Assembly: GCA_022826805.1 (NCBI GenBank)
Contig: JAJDUH010000064.1
Span: forward strand, 1-64,000
Origin: Candidatus Poribacteria bacterium
GTDB taxonomy: Bacteria > Poribacteria > WGA-4E > WGA-3G
DNA length: 64,000 nucleotides
Reading direction: 5' to 3'
The position numbers and the translations under genes were made by a program. Shown in pieces: positions 32,387 to 41,095 of this stretch (position 1 is its first letter; the number at the start of each line of letters is the position of its first letter). A model generated the notes under the pieces. That model was not told the DNA's origin, did no database searches, and saw only the letters and a program-made list of their open reading frames with translations.

Positions 32387-33504
32387 GTCTTTTTCCGTAA
32401 AATACCTTCCGTGCAAACCAACCAGATAATCAATATGCCTTGTCCTGCCAGGAATATACCGCGCCGGATTTCCAGTAAAATTTCGATATCTAAGGCGACT
32501 TTATTTAATAATCCGAACAGAACAGCCGCCGCAAAAATACCAAAGGGATTATTTCTACCCAAGAGCGCAACTGCAATCCCAGTGAATCCCCAACCCGACG
32601 AGAAATTATCCAAAAACCGATATCGGTATCCTAATACCTCAGTGACCCCGGCTAACCCGGCAACTGCCCCGCTTAATGCCATTACCCACACAGTCACAGT
32701 CTGAGGATTTATTCCACCATAAGCGGCAACATCGTGTGCATTTCCTAACAACCGAAGCTCATATCCCCAACGGGTGTATGTTAGGAAGATATAGCACAAT
32801 ACCACACATCCACAGGCAAATAAAAAACTCAAATTTAGCGGATTGCTGTGTGGCAGAATTGGCAGTAGAGCCCCTAATCGTGGAAGTCGCGCTGCTTCAT
32901 AAATCTGAGAGGTTTGCGGAATCATCTGCCCGGGTTCTTGGTACACAGCGGTAACAAGGTAGTTCATAAGGGCAAACGCGATGAAGTTCATCATGATAGT
33001 ATTGATGACTTCATGTGCCCCGTACCTTGCTTTTAAGAAACCTGGTATCGCGCTCCATGCAGCACCAGCAATCATCGCGCCACCTACACAAAAGGGAATC
33101 AATAAAAAGGCGGGGAGGGGCAGGTGTATGCCTATCCATGCAGCAGCAAACGCCGCACTGTAGAGTTGTCCTTCGCAACCGATATTAAACAGTCCACTTC
33201 TATAGGCAATAGCTACAGCGAGACCTGTAAAAATAAGGGGTGTTGCGTTAAACAAGACATAACCGAAATCATCAAAACTTGAAAAGGCACTAACAAGGAT
33301 GATGCTATAGAACTCTATGGGACTCTGCCCTTGTATCAGGAGTACAACACCACATAAAAGGAAAAATCCAAAGATGGCAAGGAGGGGTGGTACACAATGA
33401 TTAACAAATAGATACCTTGCTTGCGGTATTCCGTTCTGCAACAGCGAAGCGAACGATTTTTGGATGTTCAAGATTATTTCAATCTCTCTGCTAAAATTTG
33501 ACAA
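32383..33504 (-). CDS. ABC importer permease (nucleoside/sugar type, first subunit)
   Basis: 373 residues, BPD_transp_2 family of the NupP/YufP kind. Motifs: N-A-T-P-L-I-F-T-G-L-A-V-A-I-A-Y-R-S-G-L-F-N-I-G-C-E-G-Q, then G-A-H-E-V-I-N-T-I-M-M-N, and L-R-L-L-G-N-A-H-D-V-A-A-Y-G-G. About ten membrane helices. It is co-translated with the second subunit (ATGA overlap). In related loci a BmpA lipoprotein and a duplicated ATPase lie upstream. Here, upstream is a repeat-like region and then the oppositely oriented aminotransferase gene, so those partners must be elsewhere. Confidence 0.88.
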   Translation of the reverse strand: MSNFSREIEIILNIQKSFASLLQNGIPQARYLFVNHCVPPLLAIFGFFLLCGVVLLIQGQSPIEFYSIILVSAFSSFDDFGYVLFNATPLIFTGLAVAIAYRSGLFNIGCEGQLYSAAFAAAWIGIHLPLPAFLLIPFCVGGAMIAGAAWSAIPGFLKARYGAHEVINTIMMNFIAFALMNYLVTAVYQEPGQMIPQTSQIYEAARLPRLGALLPILPHSNPLNLSFLFACGCVVLCYIFLTYTRWGYELRLLGNAHDVAAYGGINPQTVTVWVMALSGAVAGLAGVTEVLGYRYRFLDNFSSGWGFTGIAVALLGRNNPFGIFAAAVLFGLLNKVALDIEILLEIRRGIFLAGQGILIIWLVCTEGILRKKT

Positions 33505-33578
33505 AAGACTTCAAGACATGCTATTATGCCTAATATTGAGTCTATAACACACCACTCTAAATATAACACAGGTCCATA

Positions 33579-33717
33579 TTATAGTAAAGCCCGAAAATAT
33601 GTGAACATTTGGCACGGATTCCTGTTCGTTTGCGTGTAGGAGTGGGACGCAAACTAAAAGTTTGCGCTACAAAAGAAGTGTCCAATTAATTATGGAATTC
33701 ACTATAAAAACAATTCG
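33579..33717. repeat. 139-bp element with TTATAGT/ACTATAA ends and internal hairpin-plus-tag
   Basis: TTATAGT (33579-33585) and ACTATAA (33711-33717) form inverted ends. Inside, CGCAAACT (33648-33655) pairs with AGTTTGCG (33659-33666), followed by GCTACAAAAGAA (33666-33677). No coding content. Size and plan resemble the 5831-5956 element, though the outer ends differ. Confidence 0.45.
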
Positions 33718-33747
33718 CCGTTTGAGAAAGAGACCCCGAGGAACTCC

Positions 33748-35223
33748 ATGGAGATGAACAGCGCAAAATCGTCTTATCTTAAGACTAATCCAAGAGATCT
33801 TCCCGCTATCTTAGGTGGAACACCAGTCTTTGAAAAATCCCCTGATGCCCCCTATCCGAAGTTAGACGAATGGAAACAAATCACAGAAGAAGAGGCAGAG
33901 GTTGTCTATGAAATGACCTTGCGTAACGAACTCTCTGGGGCGTCTCCGACTGTTCAGGAATTTGAACAAACTTGGTGTGAACGCCACCAGACTCGATTCG
34001 CGTTGAGCGTTACTAATGGCACAGCAGCGCTACATAGTGCGATGTTTGGGGTTGGGGTCGGACCTGGCGACGAAGTTATCTGCCCCACGTACACATGGAT
34101 GGGTTCGATTACGCCGGCGTTGACCTTGATGGCAACACCGGTTTTTTGTGAAGTAGATCCCAGAACATTGCTCATTGATGTTGCTGATGTTCGGAAACGC
34201 ATTACACCACGTACGAAAGCGATTGTGGCAGTGCATCTGTGGGGTAATGTGTGTGATATGGATGCCCTGATGGCACTCAGCGCGGAGACAGGCATAGCAG
34301 TCATCGAAGATTGCTCTCACGCCCACGGCGCATCTTACAAAGGCGTTCCGTGTGGAAGTATCGGTCAAGTGGGCGCATGGAGTTTACAGGGTAACAAACC
34401 GCTCAGTGGTGGTGAAGGTGGAATGTTTGCAACCAACGACACAGCCATTTTTGAACGAGCTTGTCTACTCGGTCAGGTTAATCGCGCGGCTGGCACCGTA
34501 AGCGAAGCGTCAGAAGAAGAATTGCGCTATGCCCATCTACCGCCAATAGGACTCGGTGTTAAATTTCGAGCACACCCCCTCGCTATTGGTATCGCTTCTG
34601 TCCAACTAAAAAAACTTGACGAACTCAACGCGAATCGTCGTGCCTATATCAAGGAAATCTCCGATGGACTGCGGGAGATTCCGGGTGTTTCACCCGTTGA
34701 AACTTACGAAGGCACTGAATCAGCAGGATTCTTTGGGTTTCCTACTCGATACCATAAAGAGGAGATGCACGGGCTTCCAGCACCGATATTTGCAGAGGCA
34801 CTCCGGCAAGAAGGTGTCTTGGCAAATAATAATCCTTATCCGCTCCTTGTAGGCGATGGTGTTCCACTGTTTTCAGGTAGTCTCCCGACAAATAGCAATC
34901 CATATCCACTCCTCCACACCTTACCGTACTTCACACATGGACTGGATATGTATACGAACAATCGCGGTCCTCTCTGTCCCGTCAATACGGGTGGGACGCT
35001 TAAAACCTATACAGCAGGAGATTTACCCATCACTGAAAAAGCTTGTTCCGAACTCATATTTTTACCACTGTTGACGAAACCGGTAGCGGGTGCTGCATTG
35101 GGAATTCTGAGCACTATTCGCAAGGTCTCTTTACATAGTCATCTAATAAACGATAAGTGCCCGAAGTTAAACATACAAAATGCCGACAGAATTTTCAGCC
35201 CGAACTCGATCCAAGAATATTAA
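33748..35223 (+). CDS. DegT/DnrJ/EryC1-family PLP aminotransferase
   Basis: 491 residues, longer than the usual 370-430. PLP-dependent sugar or related aminotransferase. S-V-T-N-G-T-A-A-L-H for the phosphate site, E-D-C-S-H-A-H-G-A for the ring-stacking Asp, and the Schiff-base Lys in S-L-Q-G-N-K-P-L-S-G-G-E-G-G. The C-terminal half contains a duplicated N-x-N-P-Y-P-L-L segment (around residues 368-375 and 388-395). The last about 44 bases overlap the glpD start, and the final R-I-F-S-P-N-S-I-Q-E-Y does not look family-like, so the original stop may have been lost. GAGGA lies 6 bases before the ATG. Substrate unknown. Confidence 0.87.
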   Translation: MEMNSAKSSYLKTNPRDLPAILGGTPVFEKSPDAPYPKLDEWKQITEEEAEVVYEMTLRNELSGASPTVQEFEQTWCERHQTRFALSVTNGTAALHSAMFGVGVGPGDEVICPTYTWMGSITPALTLMATPVFCEVDPRTLLIDVADVRKRITPRTKAIVAVHLWGNVCDMDALMALSAETGIAVIEDCSHAHGASYKGVPCGSIGQVGAWSLQGNKPLSGGEGGMFATNDTAIFERACLLGQVNRAAGTVSEASEEELRYAHLPPIGLGVKFRAHPLAIGIASVQLKKLDELNANRRAYIKEISDGLREIPGVSPVETYEGTESAGFFGFPTRYHKEEMHGLPAPIFAEALRQEGVLANNNPYPLLVGDGVPLFSGSLPTNSNPYPLLHTLPYFTHGLDMYTNNRGPLCPVNTGGTLKTYTAGDLPITEKACSELIFLPLLTKPVAGAALGILSTIRKVSLHSHLINDKCPKLNIQNADRIFSPNSIQEY

Positions 35224-36874
35224 AATCCTCAAGTCCCAACTGCTGGATGTCCTGGTTATTGGTGGTGGTATCGTCGGAGCGGGTGTAATTCGCGATCTTG
35301 CCCTCAACGGAGGTATCAAAGCAGGCTTAATTGAGCAAAGTGATTTTGCGAGTGGGACGAGTAGCGCCACCTCGCAGCTTATTCATGGTGGATTTCGCTA
35401 CCTCCTTAAACGCGACATAGATCTTGTCAAGAAGTCACGCCAGGAACGCGAGATTCTCCGCCGTATTGCCCCGAATCTGGTTAAATCGATCCCTTTAGCC
35501 CTTCTCTGTTACAAAGGCGATCCGTACCCGTTGACTGGCATGCAACTCTTTGCACACTACTATAATCGCCTCTCTAAAATAGATAGGGCGGAGAAATCGA
35601 TAGCGATCCGAGACTCTCAAAAGATTCAGCATCTACTCGGATCTATTGACACGAGCACCCTAAAAGGTTGTGTTGTTCTCTGGGACAGTACTGTTGACGA
35701 CGCGAGGCTAACGCTCGCGACACTCAAGGACGCCCACCGGCATGGTGCTGTTATTTCAAACTATGTCCGATTTCTCGATTTTGTCAATCCACCTGATACT
35801 GGCAACAGTGGCAATCGCACGTACAAGATAACGGCTGAAGATGTTACTTCTGGGCAACGTTTTGAAATCTCTGCGCGGAAGATTGTATCTGCGACAGGTC
35901 CTTGGAGTGATCATGTATGGCGTAAAGACCCAAGTTACGATGGTGTTCCGCGTCTCGTAACGAAAAATGCCAAAGGCATCCATATCATTTTACCGAGGTG
36001 TGGCAAAGAAGATGATTCGGGGATGTACGGTTTAATAACCTTCACACGGTCAGAAAGACAACATGGTGGTAAATCACGCGTCATTTTTATTTTGCCGGGT
36101 GCTCACAACACCTCCATTGTTGGGACGACTGAAACAACACCAGAGGAAGAATTATCGTCGGTTCGTCCATCAGCTGATGAGGTGGCATATCTACTCTCAG
36201 AAACGCAGCGAATTTTTCCAGAAAAAACGCTCAATAATAATATAATCATCGGTGCCTACGCAGGGAGCCGCCCCCTCATCGCAGCGAATCGTCATCGTCG
36301 CGGATTCGCAAAGACTGATTTTGTTTCAAGAGAGCACTTAATCACAGAGAGTCCAAGTGGGGTAATGTATTTGTATGGTGGGAAACTCACCACACACCGA
36401 CAAATGGCGGAAGAAACGGTAAATCTTCTTGCGCAGTCTGTGAACGTTCGGCGTCACTGTAAAACTGATATTCAACCACTGCCTAATGCAGTAGGCGAGG
36501 TATCAAGTACAGGTCAAAATCACGATTTACAATCAAACACTAACAAGGAACGCCTTATTAAACGATATGGTGAGGGGTATCGGGCGATTCGAGACTTTAT
36601 AAGCGAGGACCTAACGCTTGCGGAACCAATAACACCATATCTTCCGTTCACAAAGGCAGAGCTTCTCTATGCTTGTTGGGGAGAGATGGCGATGACATTA
36701 GACGATCTTCTCTGGCGACGTACCCGAATAGGTTGGACTCCAGGACAAGGACTTGACCTTGCCCCTCAAATTGCGCAATTCTTAGGTGAAAAAAACAACT
36801 GGGATCAAGCCAGAATCACGGCAGAGGTGGAAACATACCGCGAACGTATCCGTTGGCTAAATTCCAATCTATAG
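35180..36874 (+). CDS. glpD: FAD-dependent glycerol-3-phosphate dehydrogenase
   Basis: 564 residues, normal length. Oxidises glycerol-3-phosphate to dihydroxyacetone phosphate and feeds electrons to quinone at the inner membrane. FAD motif V-L-V-I-G-G-G-I-V-G-A-G-V (about 24-36), E-Q-S-D-F-A-S-G-T-S-S and S-Q-L-I-H-G-G-F-R-Y-L are diagnostic. A-T-G-P-W-S-D stands later in the FAD domain, and M-Y-L-Y-G-G-K-L-T-T-H-R closes it. The DAO_C domain is C-terminal. The start lies inside the aminotransferase gene, so coupling is possible. No ribosome site is obvious. Neighbouring genes do not include glpK or glpF. Confidence 0.92.
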   Translation: MPTEFSARTRSKNIKILKSQLLDVLVIGGGIVGAGVIRDLALNGGIKAGLIEQSDFASGTSSATSQLIHGGFRYLLKRDIDLVKKSRQEREILRRIAPNLVKSIPLALLCYKGDPYPLTGMQLFAHYYNRLSKIDRAEKSIAIRDSQKIQHLLGSIDTSTLKGCVVLWDSTVDDARLTLATLKDAHRHGAVISNYVRFLDFVNPPDTGNSGNRTYKITAEDVTSGQRFEISARKIVSATGPWSDHVWRKDPSYDGVPRLVTKNAKGIHIILPRCGKEDDSGMYGLITFTRSERQHGGKSRVIFILPGAHNTSIVGTTETTPEEELSSVRPSADEVAYLLSETQRIFPEKTLNNNIIIGAYAGSRPLIAANRHRRGFAKTDFVSREHLITESPSGVMYLYGGKLTTHRQMAEETVNLLAQSVNVRRHCKTDIQPLPNAVGEVSSTGQNHDLQSNTNKERLIKRYGEGYRAIRDFISEDLTLAEPITPYLPFTKAELLYACWGEMAMTLDDLLWRRTRIGWTPGQGLDLAPQIAQFLGEKNNWDQARITAEVETYRERIRWLNSNL

Positions 36875-36926
36875 ACGCAAAGCCATTGCTACTACTGGAT
36901 GAGGTAGCACAGAAATACGAAAAACC

Positions 36927-37922
36927 ATGGAAGTTTATCGTTGGGAAGACCGGAAATTCGGAAAACTGGAACCTTTACGTTTTGGAGCAGAACGGGACTT
37001 TGAGGACTTGCTGGAAAAAGATGCGACCCTGGTCCTTGGTGAACCGCTCTGCGTTATCAGCAGGCAACCTCCGCTTAGTACGTCAAAACAGAAAATCGAT
37101 CTACTGGCACTGGACCGACAGGGTAATTGTGTAATTATTGAACTCAAACGAGGGAAGCCCTCTCGGACAGCAATCACGCAGATTCTTGAATATGCTGCCG
37201 GAGTTTCCCAACTCTCTTACATAGAATTGGAGCAGCTTGCTTATCGATGGTGCCAACAACAGGGAAAAGAATTCTCATCGCTTACGGCACTGCACAGTGA
37301 ATTCTTTGGATACGAGCCTGGTGATATCCGACCATCGGCATTCAATCAACGACAGCGGTTAGTCCTTGTTTCAGAAGGTGTTGACACTCGTGTCTTGGAA
37401 GTGGCAGAATATCTACGAACGTTGGGTCTGGATCTTACCTATATCTCTTATTTTTCTTATCACGCGCCAGATGAAATTTTAGTCGCCACCGAAACTGTTC
37501 TGGGTGGGACACTCGTCAAGGAAGAAGAGCGGACTTATCGTACGACGGCGCAGCAGTTCATGACGTTGGCGTCGTTCACTGAGACGTTGCAAGCGAACGA
37601 GGATCTCTTACAAGTTGTCCATGAATTTTTGGCGTACGTTGATACATGCGGTGCAACACTCCGACCTCGTATCGCTAAACTCCGAATGACTATCGGTGGA
37701 CACTGGTGGCTTGACACTTATCCGTCAAGAAGAGCCACCCACTTTCGCCTTGATGTCCACGGTGATTTCACGCCACTTCAAGTCGTCGAGTGCAGAGCCA
37801 ATTTGCCTAATGTGACAGTCAAGAATTTTGGTATCTCATTCAACATTGCATCCAAAGCGCATCTTGATTATGCCATCGAGATGTTTGAACGTGCCCGCAA
37901 CTCCATCCTATCTTCATTGTAG
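36927..37922 (+). CDS. NucS/DUF91-like PD-(D/E)xK nuclease-domain protein
   Basis: 331 residues. The first 110 residues match the nuclease domain of NucS-like and DUF91 proteins: D-F-E-D-L-L-E for the early Glu, then K-I-D-L-L-A-L-D-R-Q-G-N-C-V-I-I-E-L-K-R-G with the Asp and E-x-K, and T-A-I-T-Q-I-L-E-Y-A-A with the helix Gln. Residues 140-190 (R-Q-R-L-V-L-V-S-E-G-V-D) continue the domain. The last about 120 residues are unrecognised and helical. It probably cuts DNA, but substrate and pathway are unknown. It follows glpD by 52 bases, possibly by chance. Confidence 0.75.
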   Translation: MEVYRWEDRKFGKLEPLRFGAERDFEDLLEKDATLVLGEPLCVISRQPPLSTSKQKIDLLALDRQGNCVIIELKRGKPSRTAITQILEYAAGVSQLSYIELEQLAYRWCQQQGKEFSSLTALHSEFFGYEPGDIRPSAFNQRQRLVLVSEGVDTRVLEVAEYLRTLGLDLTYISYFSYHAPDEILVATETVLGGTLVKEEERTYRTTAQQFMTLASFTETLQANEDLLQVVHEFLAYVDTCGATLRPRIAKLRMTIGGHWWLDTYPSRRATHFRLDVHGDFTPLQVVECRANLPNVTVKNFGISFNIASKAHLDYAIEMFERARNSILSSL

Positions 37923-37979
37923 TACAATAACCCAACTTGCTACCTAAGTGCGGGGGTCATTTTCGGCACGAAGAGGCAC

Positions 37980-38006
37980 AACCTAACAGGTTATGCTACA
38001 AAAGAG
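37980..38006 (+). repeat. Hairpin plus GCTACAAAAGAG tag
   Basis: AACCT (37980-37984) pairs with AGGTT (37988-37992), loop AAC, then GCTACAAAAGAG at 37995-38006. Loop and tag are identical to 5894-5920 but the arms differ in a compensating way. Confidence 0.55.
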
Positions 38007-38038
38007 GGCATTGCGTAAGTCCTGAATAATCAGAAAAC

Positions 38039-39070
38039 ATGAACTGGCTCCGTTTTGGTCATCCAGAATTTCTTCACTTCCTATGGGCAGTTCCGCCGCT
38101 AATTCTGTTACTACTCTTTGGATTGCAACGGAAACGGAAAGCACTGCTGCGATTCCACAGCAATGTGGATCCGAGGCATCTACAGCGGCATAAAGTCCAA
38201 GCAGGATTGCTGTTGTTGAGTTATCTTTTTTTGACGCTGGCGATTGCGCGTCCACAATGGGGCGCGGCACCTGAACCCGTTGTAGAAAGGTTGGACGTTA
38301 TGCTTGGACTTGATATTTCAACGAGTATGCTGGCAGAAGATGACCCATCTGTTCGACGACTCACACAGGCTAAAGCGGTGATTTTCGCGCTCTTGGAGGC
38401 ACTTGAGGGGGATCGGTTCGGTTTGCTTTACTTCGCTGAAGCGAGTTTCGTGGTATGTCCTTTGACGAGTGATACCACTACGCTCAGAGAATTCTTAGCG
38501 GCGATAAACGCTGACACACTCACCCACAGCGGGACCCATATTAGTAAGGCTATTGAGACAGCAACTGATCGACTAATTTCAGATCAGGACGATCCAATAG
38601 CAATAGACGCTGATCTTGGAGGACAGAAAGTTCTGATTCTGTTTACAGATGGGGAAGATCACGGAGAAGAGACTATATCAGCAGCGAAAGCAGCAAGCGA
38701 AGCGGGTGTGCATATCTACTGCGTTGGCGTTGGTAATCCTACTCAGTCAGTCCCTATTCCGCTTCCGCAGGGGACTGGTACAGAAAACACACCGTACAAA
38801 CGCGATGCCAATGGACAACTTGTGCTAACAGCCCTGGACGAATCTCGCCTGCAAGAAATTGCCACTGCGGGAAACGGCAATTATTATCCTGCAACTGTGG
38901 GAATTGCCCAGTTAAGGACAGATTTATTACAACTGGAAAGGCAGAAATTCAGGATTCGTAGAGACGGTGAATATCAAGAACGTTTCCAATTATTTGTAGC
39001 AGCGGCGTTGATTCTGCTTATTTGTGAGATCCTGCACTTTGCGGCATGGTCGCGCAAGTTGCGTACGTAA
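38039..39070 (+). CDS. Membrane-anchored VWA-domain protein (BatA-like)
   Basis: 343 residues. Two membrane helices near the N-terminus (F-L-W-A-V-P-P-L-I-L-L-L-L-F and L-L-L-L-S-Y-L-F-L-T-L-A-I), a von Willebrand A domain from about 80 to 290, and a C-terminal helix (L-F-V-A-A-A-L-I-L-L-I-C-E-I-L). The metal site is complete: D-I-S-T-S-M, then Thr in S-G-T-H-I, and F-T-D-G-E-D. The Bat layout (P-x-x-L-L-L-L, A-R-P-Q-W-G) fits BatA of aerotolerance-type operons. MoxR, DUF58 and BatB genes that often accompany it are absent here. Confidence 0.87.
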   Translation: MNWLRFGHPEFLHFLWAVPPLILLLLFGLQRKRKALLRFHSNVDPRHLQRHKVQAGLLLLSYLFLTLAIARPQWGAAPEPVVERLDVMLGLDISTSMLAEDDPSVRRLTQAKAVIFALLEALEGDRFGLLYFAEASFVVCPLTSDTTTLREFLAAINADTLTHSGTHISKAIETATDRLISDQDDPIAIDADLGGQKVLILFTDGEDHGEETISAAKAASEAGVHIYCVGVGNPTQSVPIPLPQGTGTENTPYKRDANGQLVLTALDESRLQEIATAGNGNYYPATVGIAQLRTDLLQLERQKFRIRRDGEYQERFQLFVAAALILLICEILHFAAWSRKLRT

Positions 39071-39111
39071 TAGCACCCACGTCCCAAAAGCAGTCTCTCA
39101 CGTATTCGATT

Positions 39112-40110
39112 CTACGCTTTTTTAAGTATCAATCCACCTGGACGGAAACGCATTAAGAGGATAAGAATAATCCCAAAAATAAGATAGCGCGCACCGCCAA
39201 ATTGATATGGAATAATGAAGCCAGGTCTCAGGACCTCACCTAACGATCCGAGAATCGCTGCACCTATCATTGCTCCTCTTATACTTCCCATCCCGCCAAG
39301 GACTACCATACAGAGAATGAGGATCGATTCCCAGAATTCAAAGAATGGAGCACTAATGTTAACTTGGAATTGGGCGATGAAGCCTCCACCTAATCCGCCG
39401 ATTGCCGCACTGACTGCAAACGCCAGTGATTTATAGCGACCAACATTAATTCCCATACTTTCCGCCGCCTGTTCATCTTCTCGAATGGCGACCCATGCTC
39501 TACCGACACGCGAATGCTGCAGTCGATAGGTAACAAAAACAACTAAGATGAGTAAGATCAGAACATGATAGTAATTGTGCCAGTTCTGGTTGAATTCCAT
39601 TCCAAAAAGGGTAGGAGGTGGAATGTCACGAACAAACCCATTCGGACCACCAATCAACCATTGTTCGTTTTTCACGATGCGGAAGAGTAATTCGGCGAAT
39701 CCAAATGTGACAATGGCGAAATAATCACCTGTGAGTCGCAAAGTAGGTGCGCCACGTAATAATCCCCACAACGCGCCATTAGCGACAGCGAGAGGTAGTG
39801 CAATCCAATAAGTTACCCCAAGCCGCGCCATCAATAGCCCGGCTGTATAGCCGCCGATAAGATAAAAACCGACGTAGCCTAAATCAAGCAGCCCTGTGAA
39901 TCCGCATACAATATTTAGTCCGATAGCAAGAATCATATAGAGTAATGCCCGGACCACAATGCGCAGCATATAATCTCCACTTGGTAGGCTGAGGTAAATA
40001 TTTTGCTGGGACAAGTAGAGAGCTATTGCATCTATGCCGTACATCAATAGCGGTAGCAAACAGACGAGTAAGCCAAGGATAACGTTTTTTGGTGTTAATT
40101 GATTTCTCAT
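39112..40110 (-). CDS. livM: Branched-chain amino acid ABC permease LivM-like
   Basis: 332 residues from ATG 40110, one base after the livH stop. A longer frame from 40173 would overlap livH. About ten membrane helices. Family motifs G-L-N-I-V-C-G-F-T-G-L-L-D-L-G-Y-V-G-F-Y-L-I-G-G-Y, I-V-T-F-G-F-A-E-L, the cytoplasmic A-I-R-E-D-E-Q-A-A-E-S-M-G-I-N loop, and a glycine-rich end (G-G-M-G-S-I-R-G-A-M-I-G). Forms the inner-membrane channel with LivH. The livG and livF ATPases are not in the window. Confidence 0.9.
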   Translation of the reverse strand: MRNQLTPKNVILGLLVCLLPLLMYGIDAIALYLSQQNIYLSLPSGDYMLRIVVRALLYMILAIGLNIVCGFTGLLDLGYVGFYLIGGYTAGLLMARLGVTYWIALPLAVANGALWGLLRGAPTLRLTGDYFAIVTFGFAELLFRIVKNEQWLIGGPNGFVRDIPPPTLFGMEFNQNWHNYYHVLILLILVVFVTYRLQHSRVGRAWVAIREDEQAAESMGINVGRYKSLAFAVSAAIGGLGGGFIAQFQVNISAPFFEFWESILILCMVVLGGMGSIRGAMIGAAILGSLGEVLRPGFIIPYQFGGARYLIFGIILILLMRFRPGGLILKKA

Positions 40111-40111
40111 A

Positions 40112-41008
40112 CTAAGCGCGATTTCCTGTTGATTTGCCAAACAGTCCAGATGGACGAATAACAATGACTGCAATCATAATAATATAGGCAATTGCTAACC
40201 TGTACCCCGATGAGATATAACCAGCCCCAAACACCTCGGCTAATCCGATTATGATACCGCCGAGCATTGCGCCTGTAATGTTCCCTATACCGCCGAGAAC
40301 AGCGGCGGCAAAAGCCGCGACCCCTTTATAGTAGCCCATTGTTGGTGTAACCACTTCGCGCAAACCGACCATCACACCTGCGACCGCTCCTAAGGCAGAA
40401 CCGATAATAAATGTCATAGCAATCACTTGGTTCGTCTTGATACCCATTAGGTTTGCTGCAACCGGGTTTTGTGCGCAAGCCCGCATCGCTTTACCTATTT
40501 TAGTCAGGTAAATTAACCTGTTTAGGGCAATCATTAAAACAAGTGCCAATAGGATAATAAACACATCCCGGTAAGGTAAGGCTGCGCCGCCAGGAAGTGG
40601 GATCGCATTTTGGCTGAGAAAGATAGTTGGAAGGACTTCGGTAGGAAACTGACGGGGACGGGCTGACCAAATCATTCGCGCGAGGTTTTGCAACGCAAGC
40701 GACATGCCTATTGCCGTAATCAATGCTGATAAACGTGGCGCATTCCGCAGGGGTCGGTAGGCTACCAAGTCAATCAGCATTCCCAACATTCCACATAGAA
40801 TCATACTAAGTGGCAAGGCTATCCAAAACGGTATACCGAAGACTGTTATAAGCATGAGTGCGATATAGGCACCAAACATGAAAATTTCGCCATGTGCGAA
40901 GTTAATCAGTTGGATAATACCGTAAACCATGGTATAACCGACTGCGATAAGCGCATAAATGCCACCCAGCACCAATCCGTTAATAATTTGCTCTAAAAAT
41001 TGGGCCAT
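40112..41008 (-). CDS. livH: Branched-chain amino acid ABC permease LivH-like
   Basis: 298 residues, normal length. Motifs: I-N-G-L-V-L-G-G-I-Y-A-L-I-A-V-G-Y-T-M-V-Y-G, I-I-Q-L-I-N-F-A-H-G-E-I-F-M-F-G-A-Y, and R-A-C-A-Q-N-P-V-A-A-N-L-M-G-I, all typical of LivH. About eight membrane helices. It is the second gene of a binding protein-livH-livM unit. The 87-base gap upstream separates it from the binding-protein gene, a common place for differential expression. Confidence 0.92.
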   Translation of the reverse strand: MAQFLEQIINGLVLGGIYALIAVGYTMVYGIIQLINFAHGEIFMFGAYIALMLITVFGIPFWIALPLSMILCGMLGMLIDLVAYRPLRNAPRLSALITAIGMSLALQNLARMIWSARPRQFPTEVLPTIFLSQNAIPLPGGAALPYRDVFIILLALVLMIALNRLIYLTKIGKAMRACAQNPVAANLMGIKTNQVIAMTFIIGSALGAVAGVMVGLREVVTPTMGYYKGVAAFAAAVLGGIGNITGAMLGGIIIGLAEVFGAGYISSGYRLAIAYIIMIAVIVIRPSGLFGKSTGNRA

Positions 41009-41095
41009 AATACTCTTTCTTCGGATATTGATGTTATAGAGAGGTGTCCAGTGCCCTCCATCATCCGTTGCTGTAAGGAGAAATCCGTTTTAAAA

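Noticed and set aside
34030..34368. 112-codon frame antisense to the aminotransferase gene
   Set aside because: No family match, start signal or independent context. A shadow of the DegT gene.
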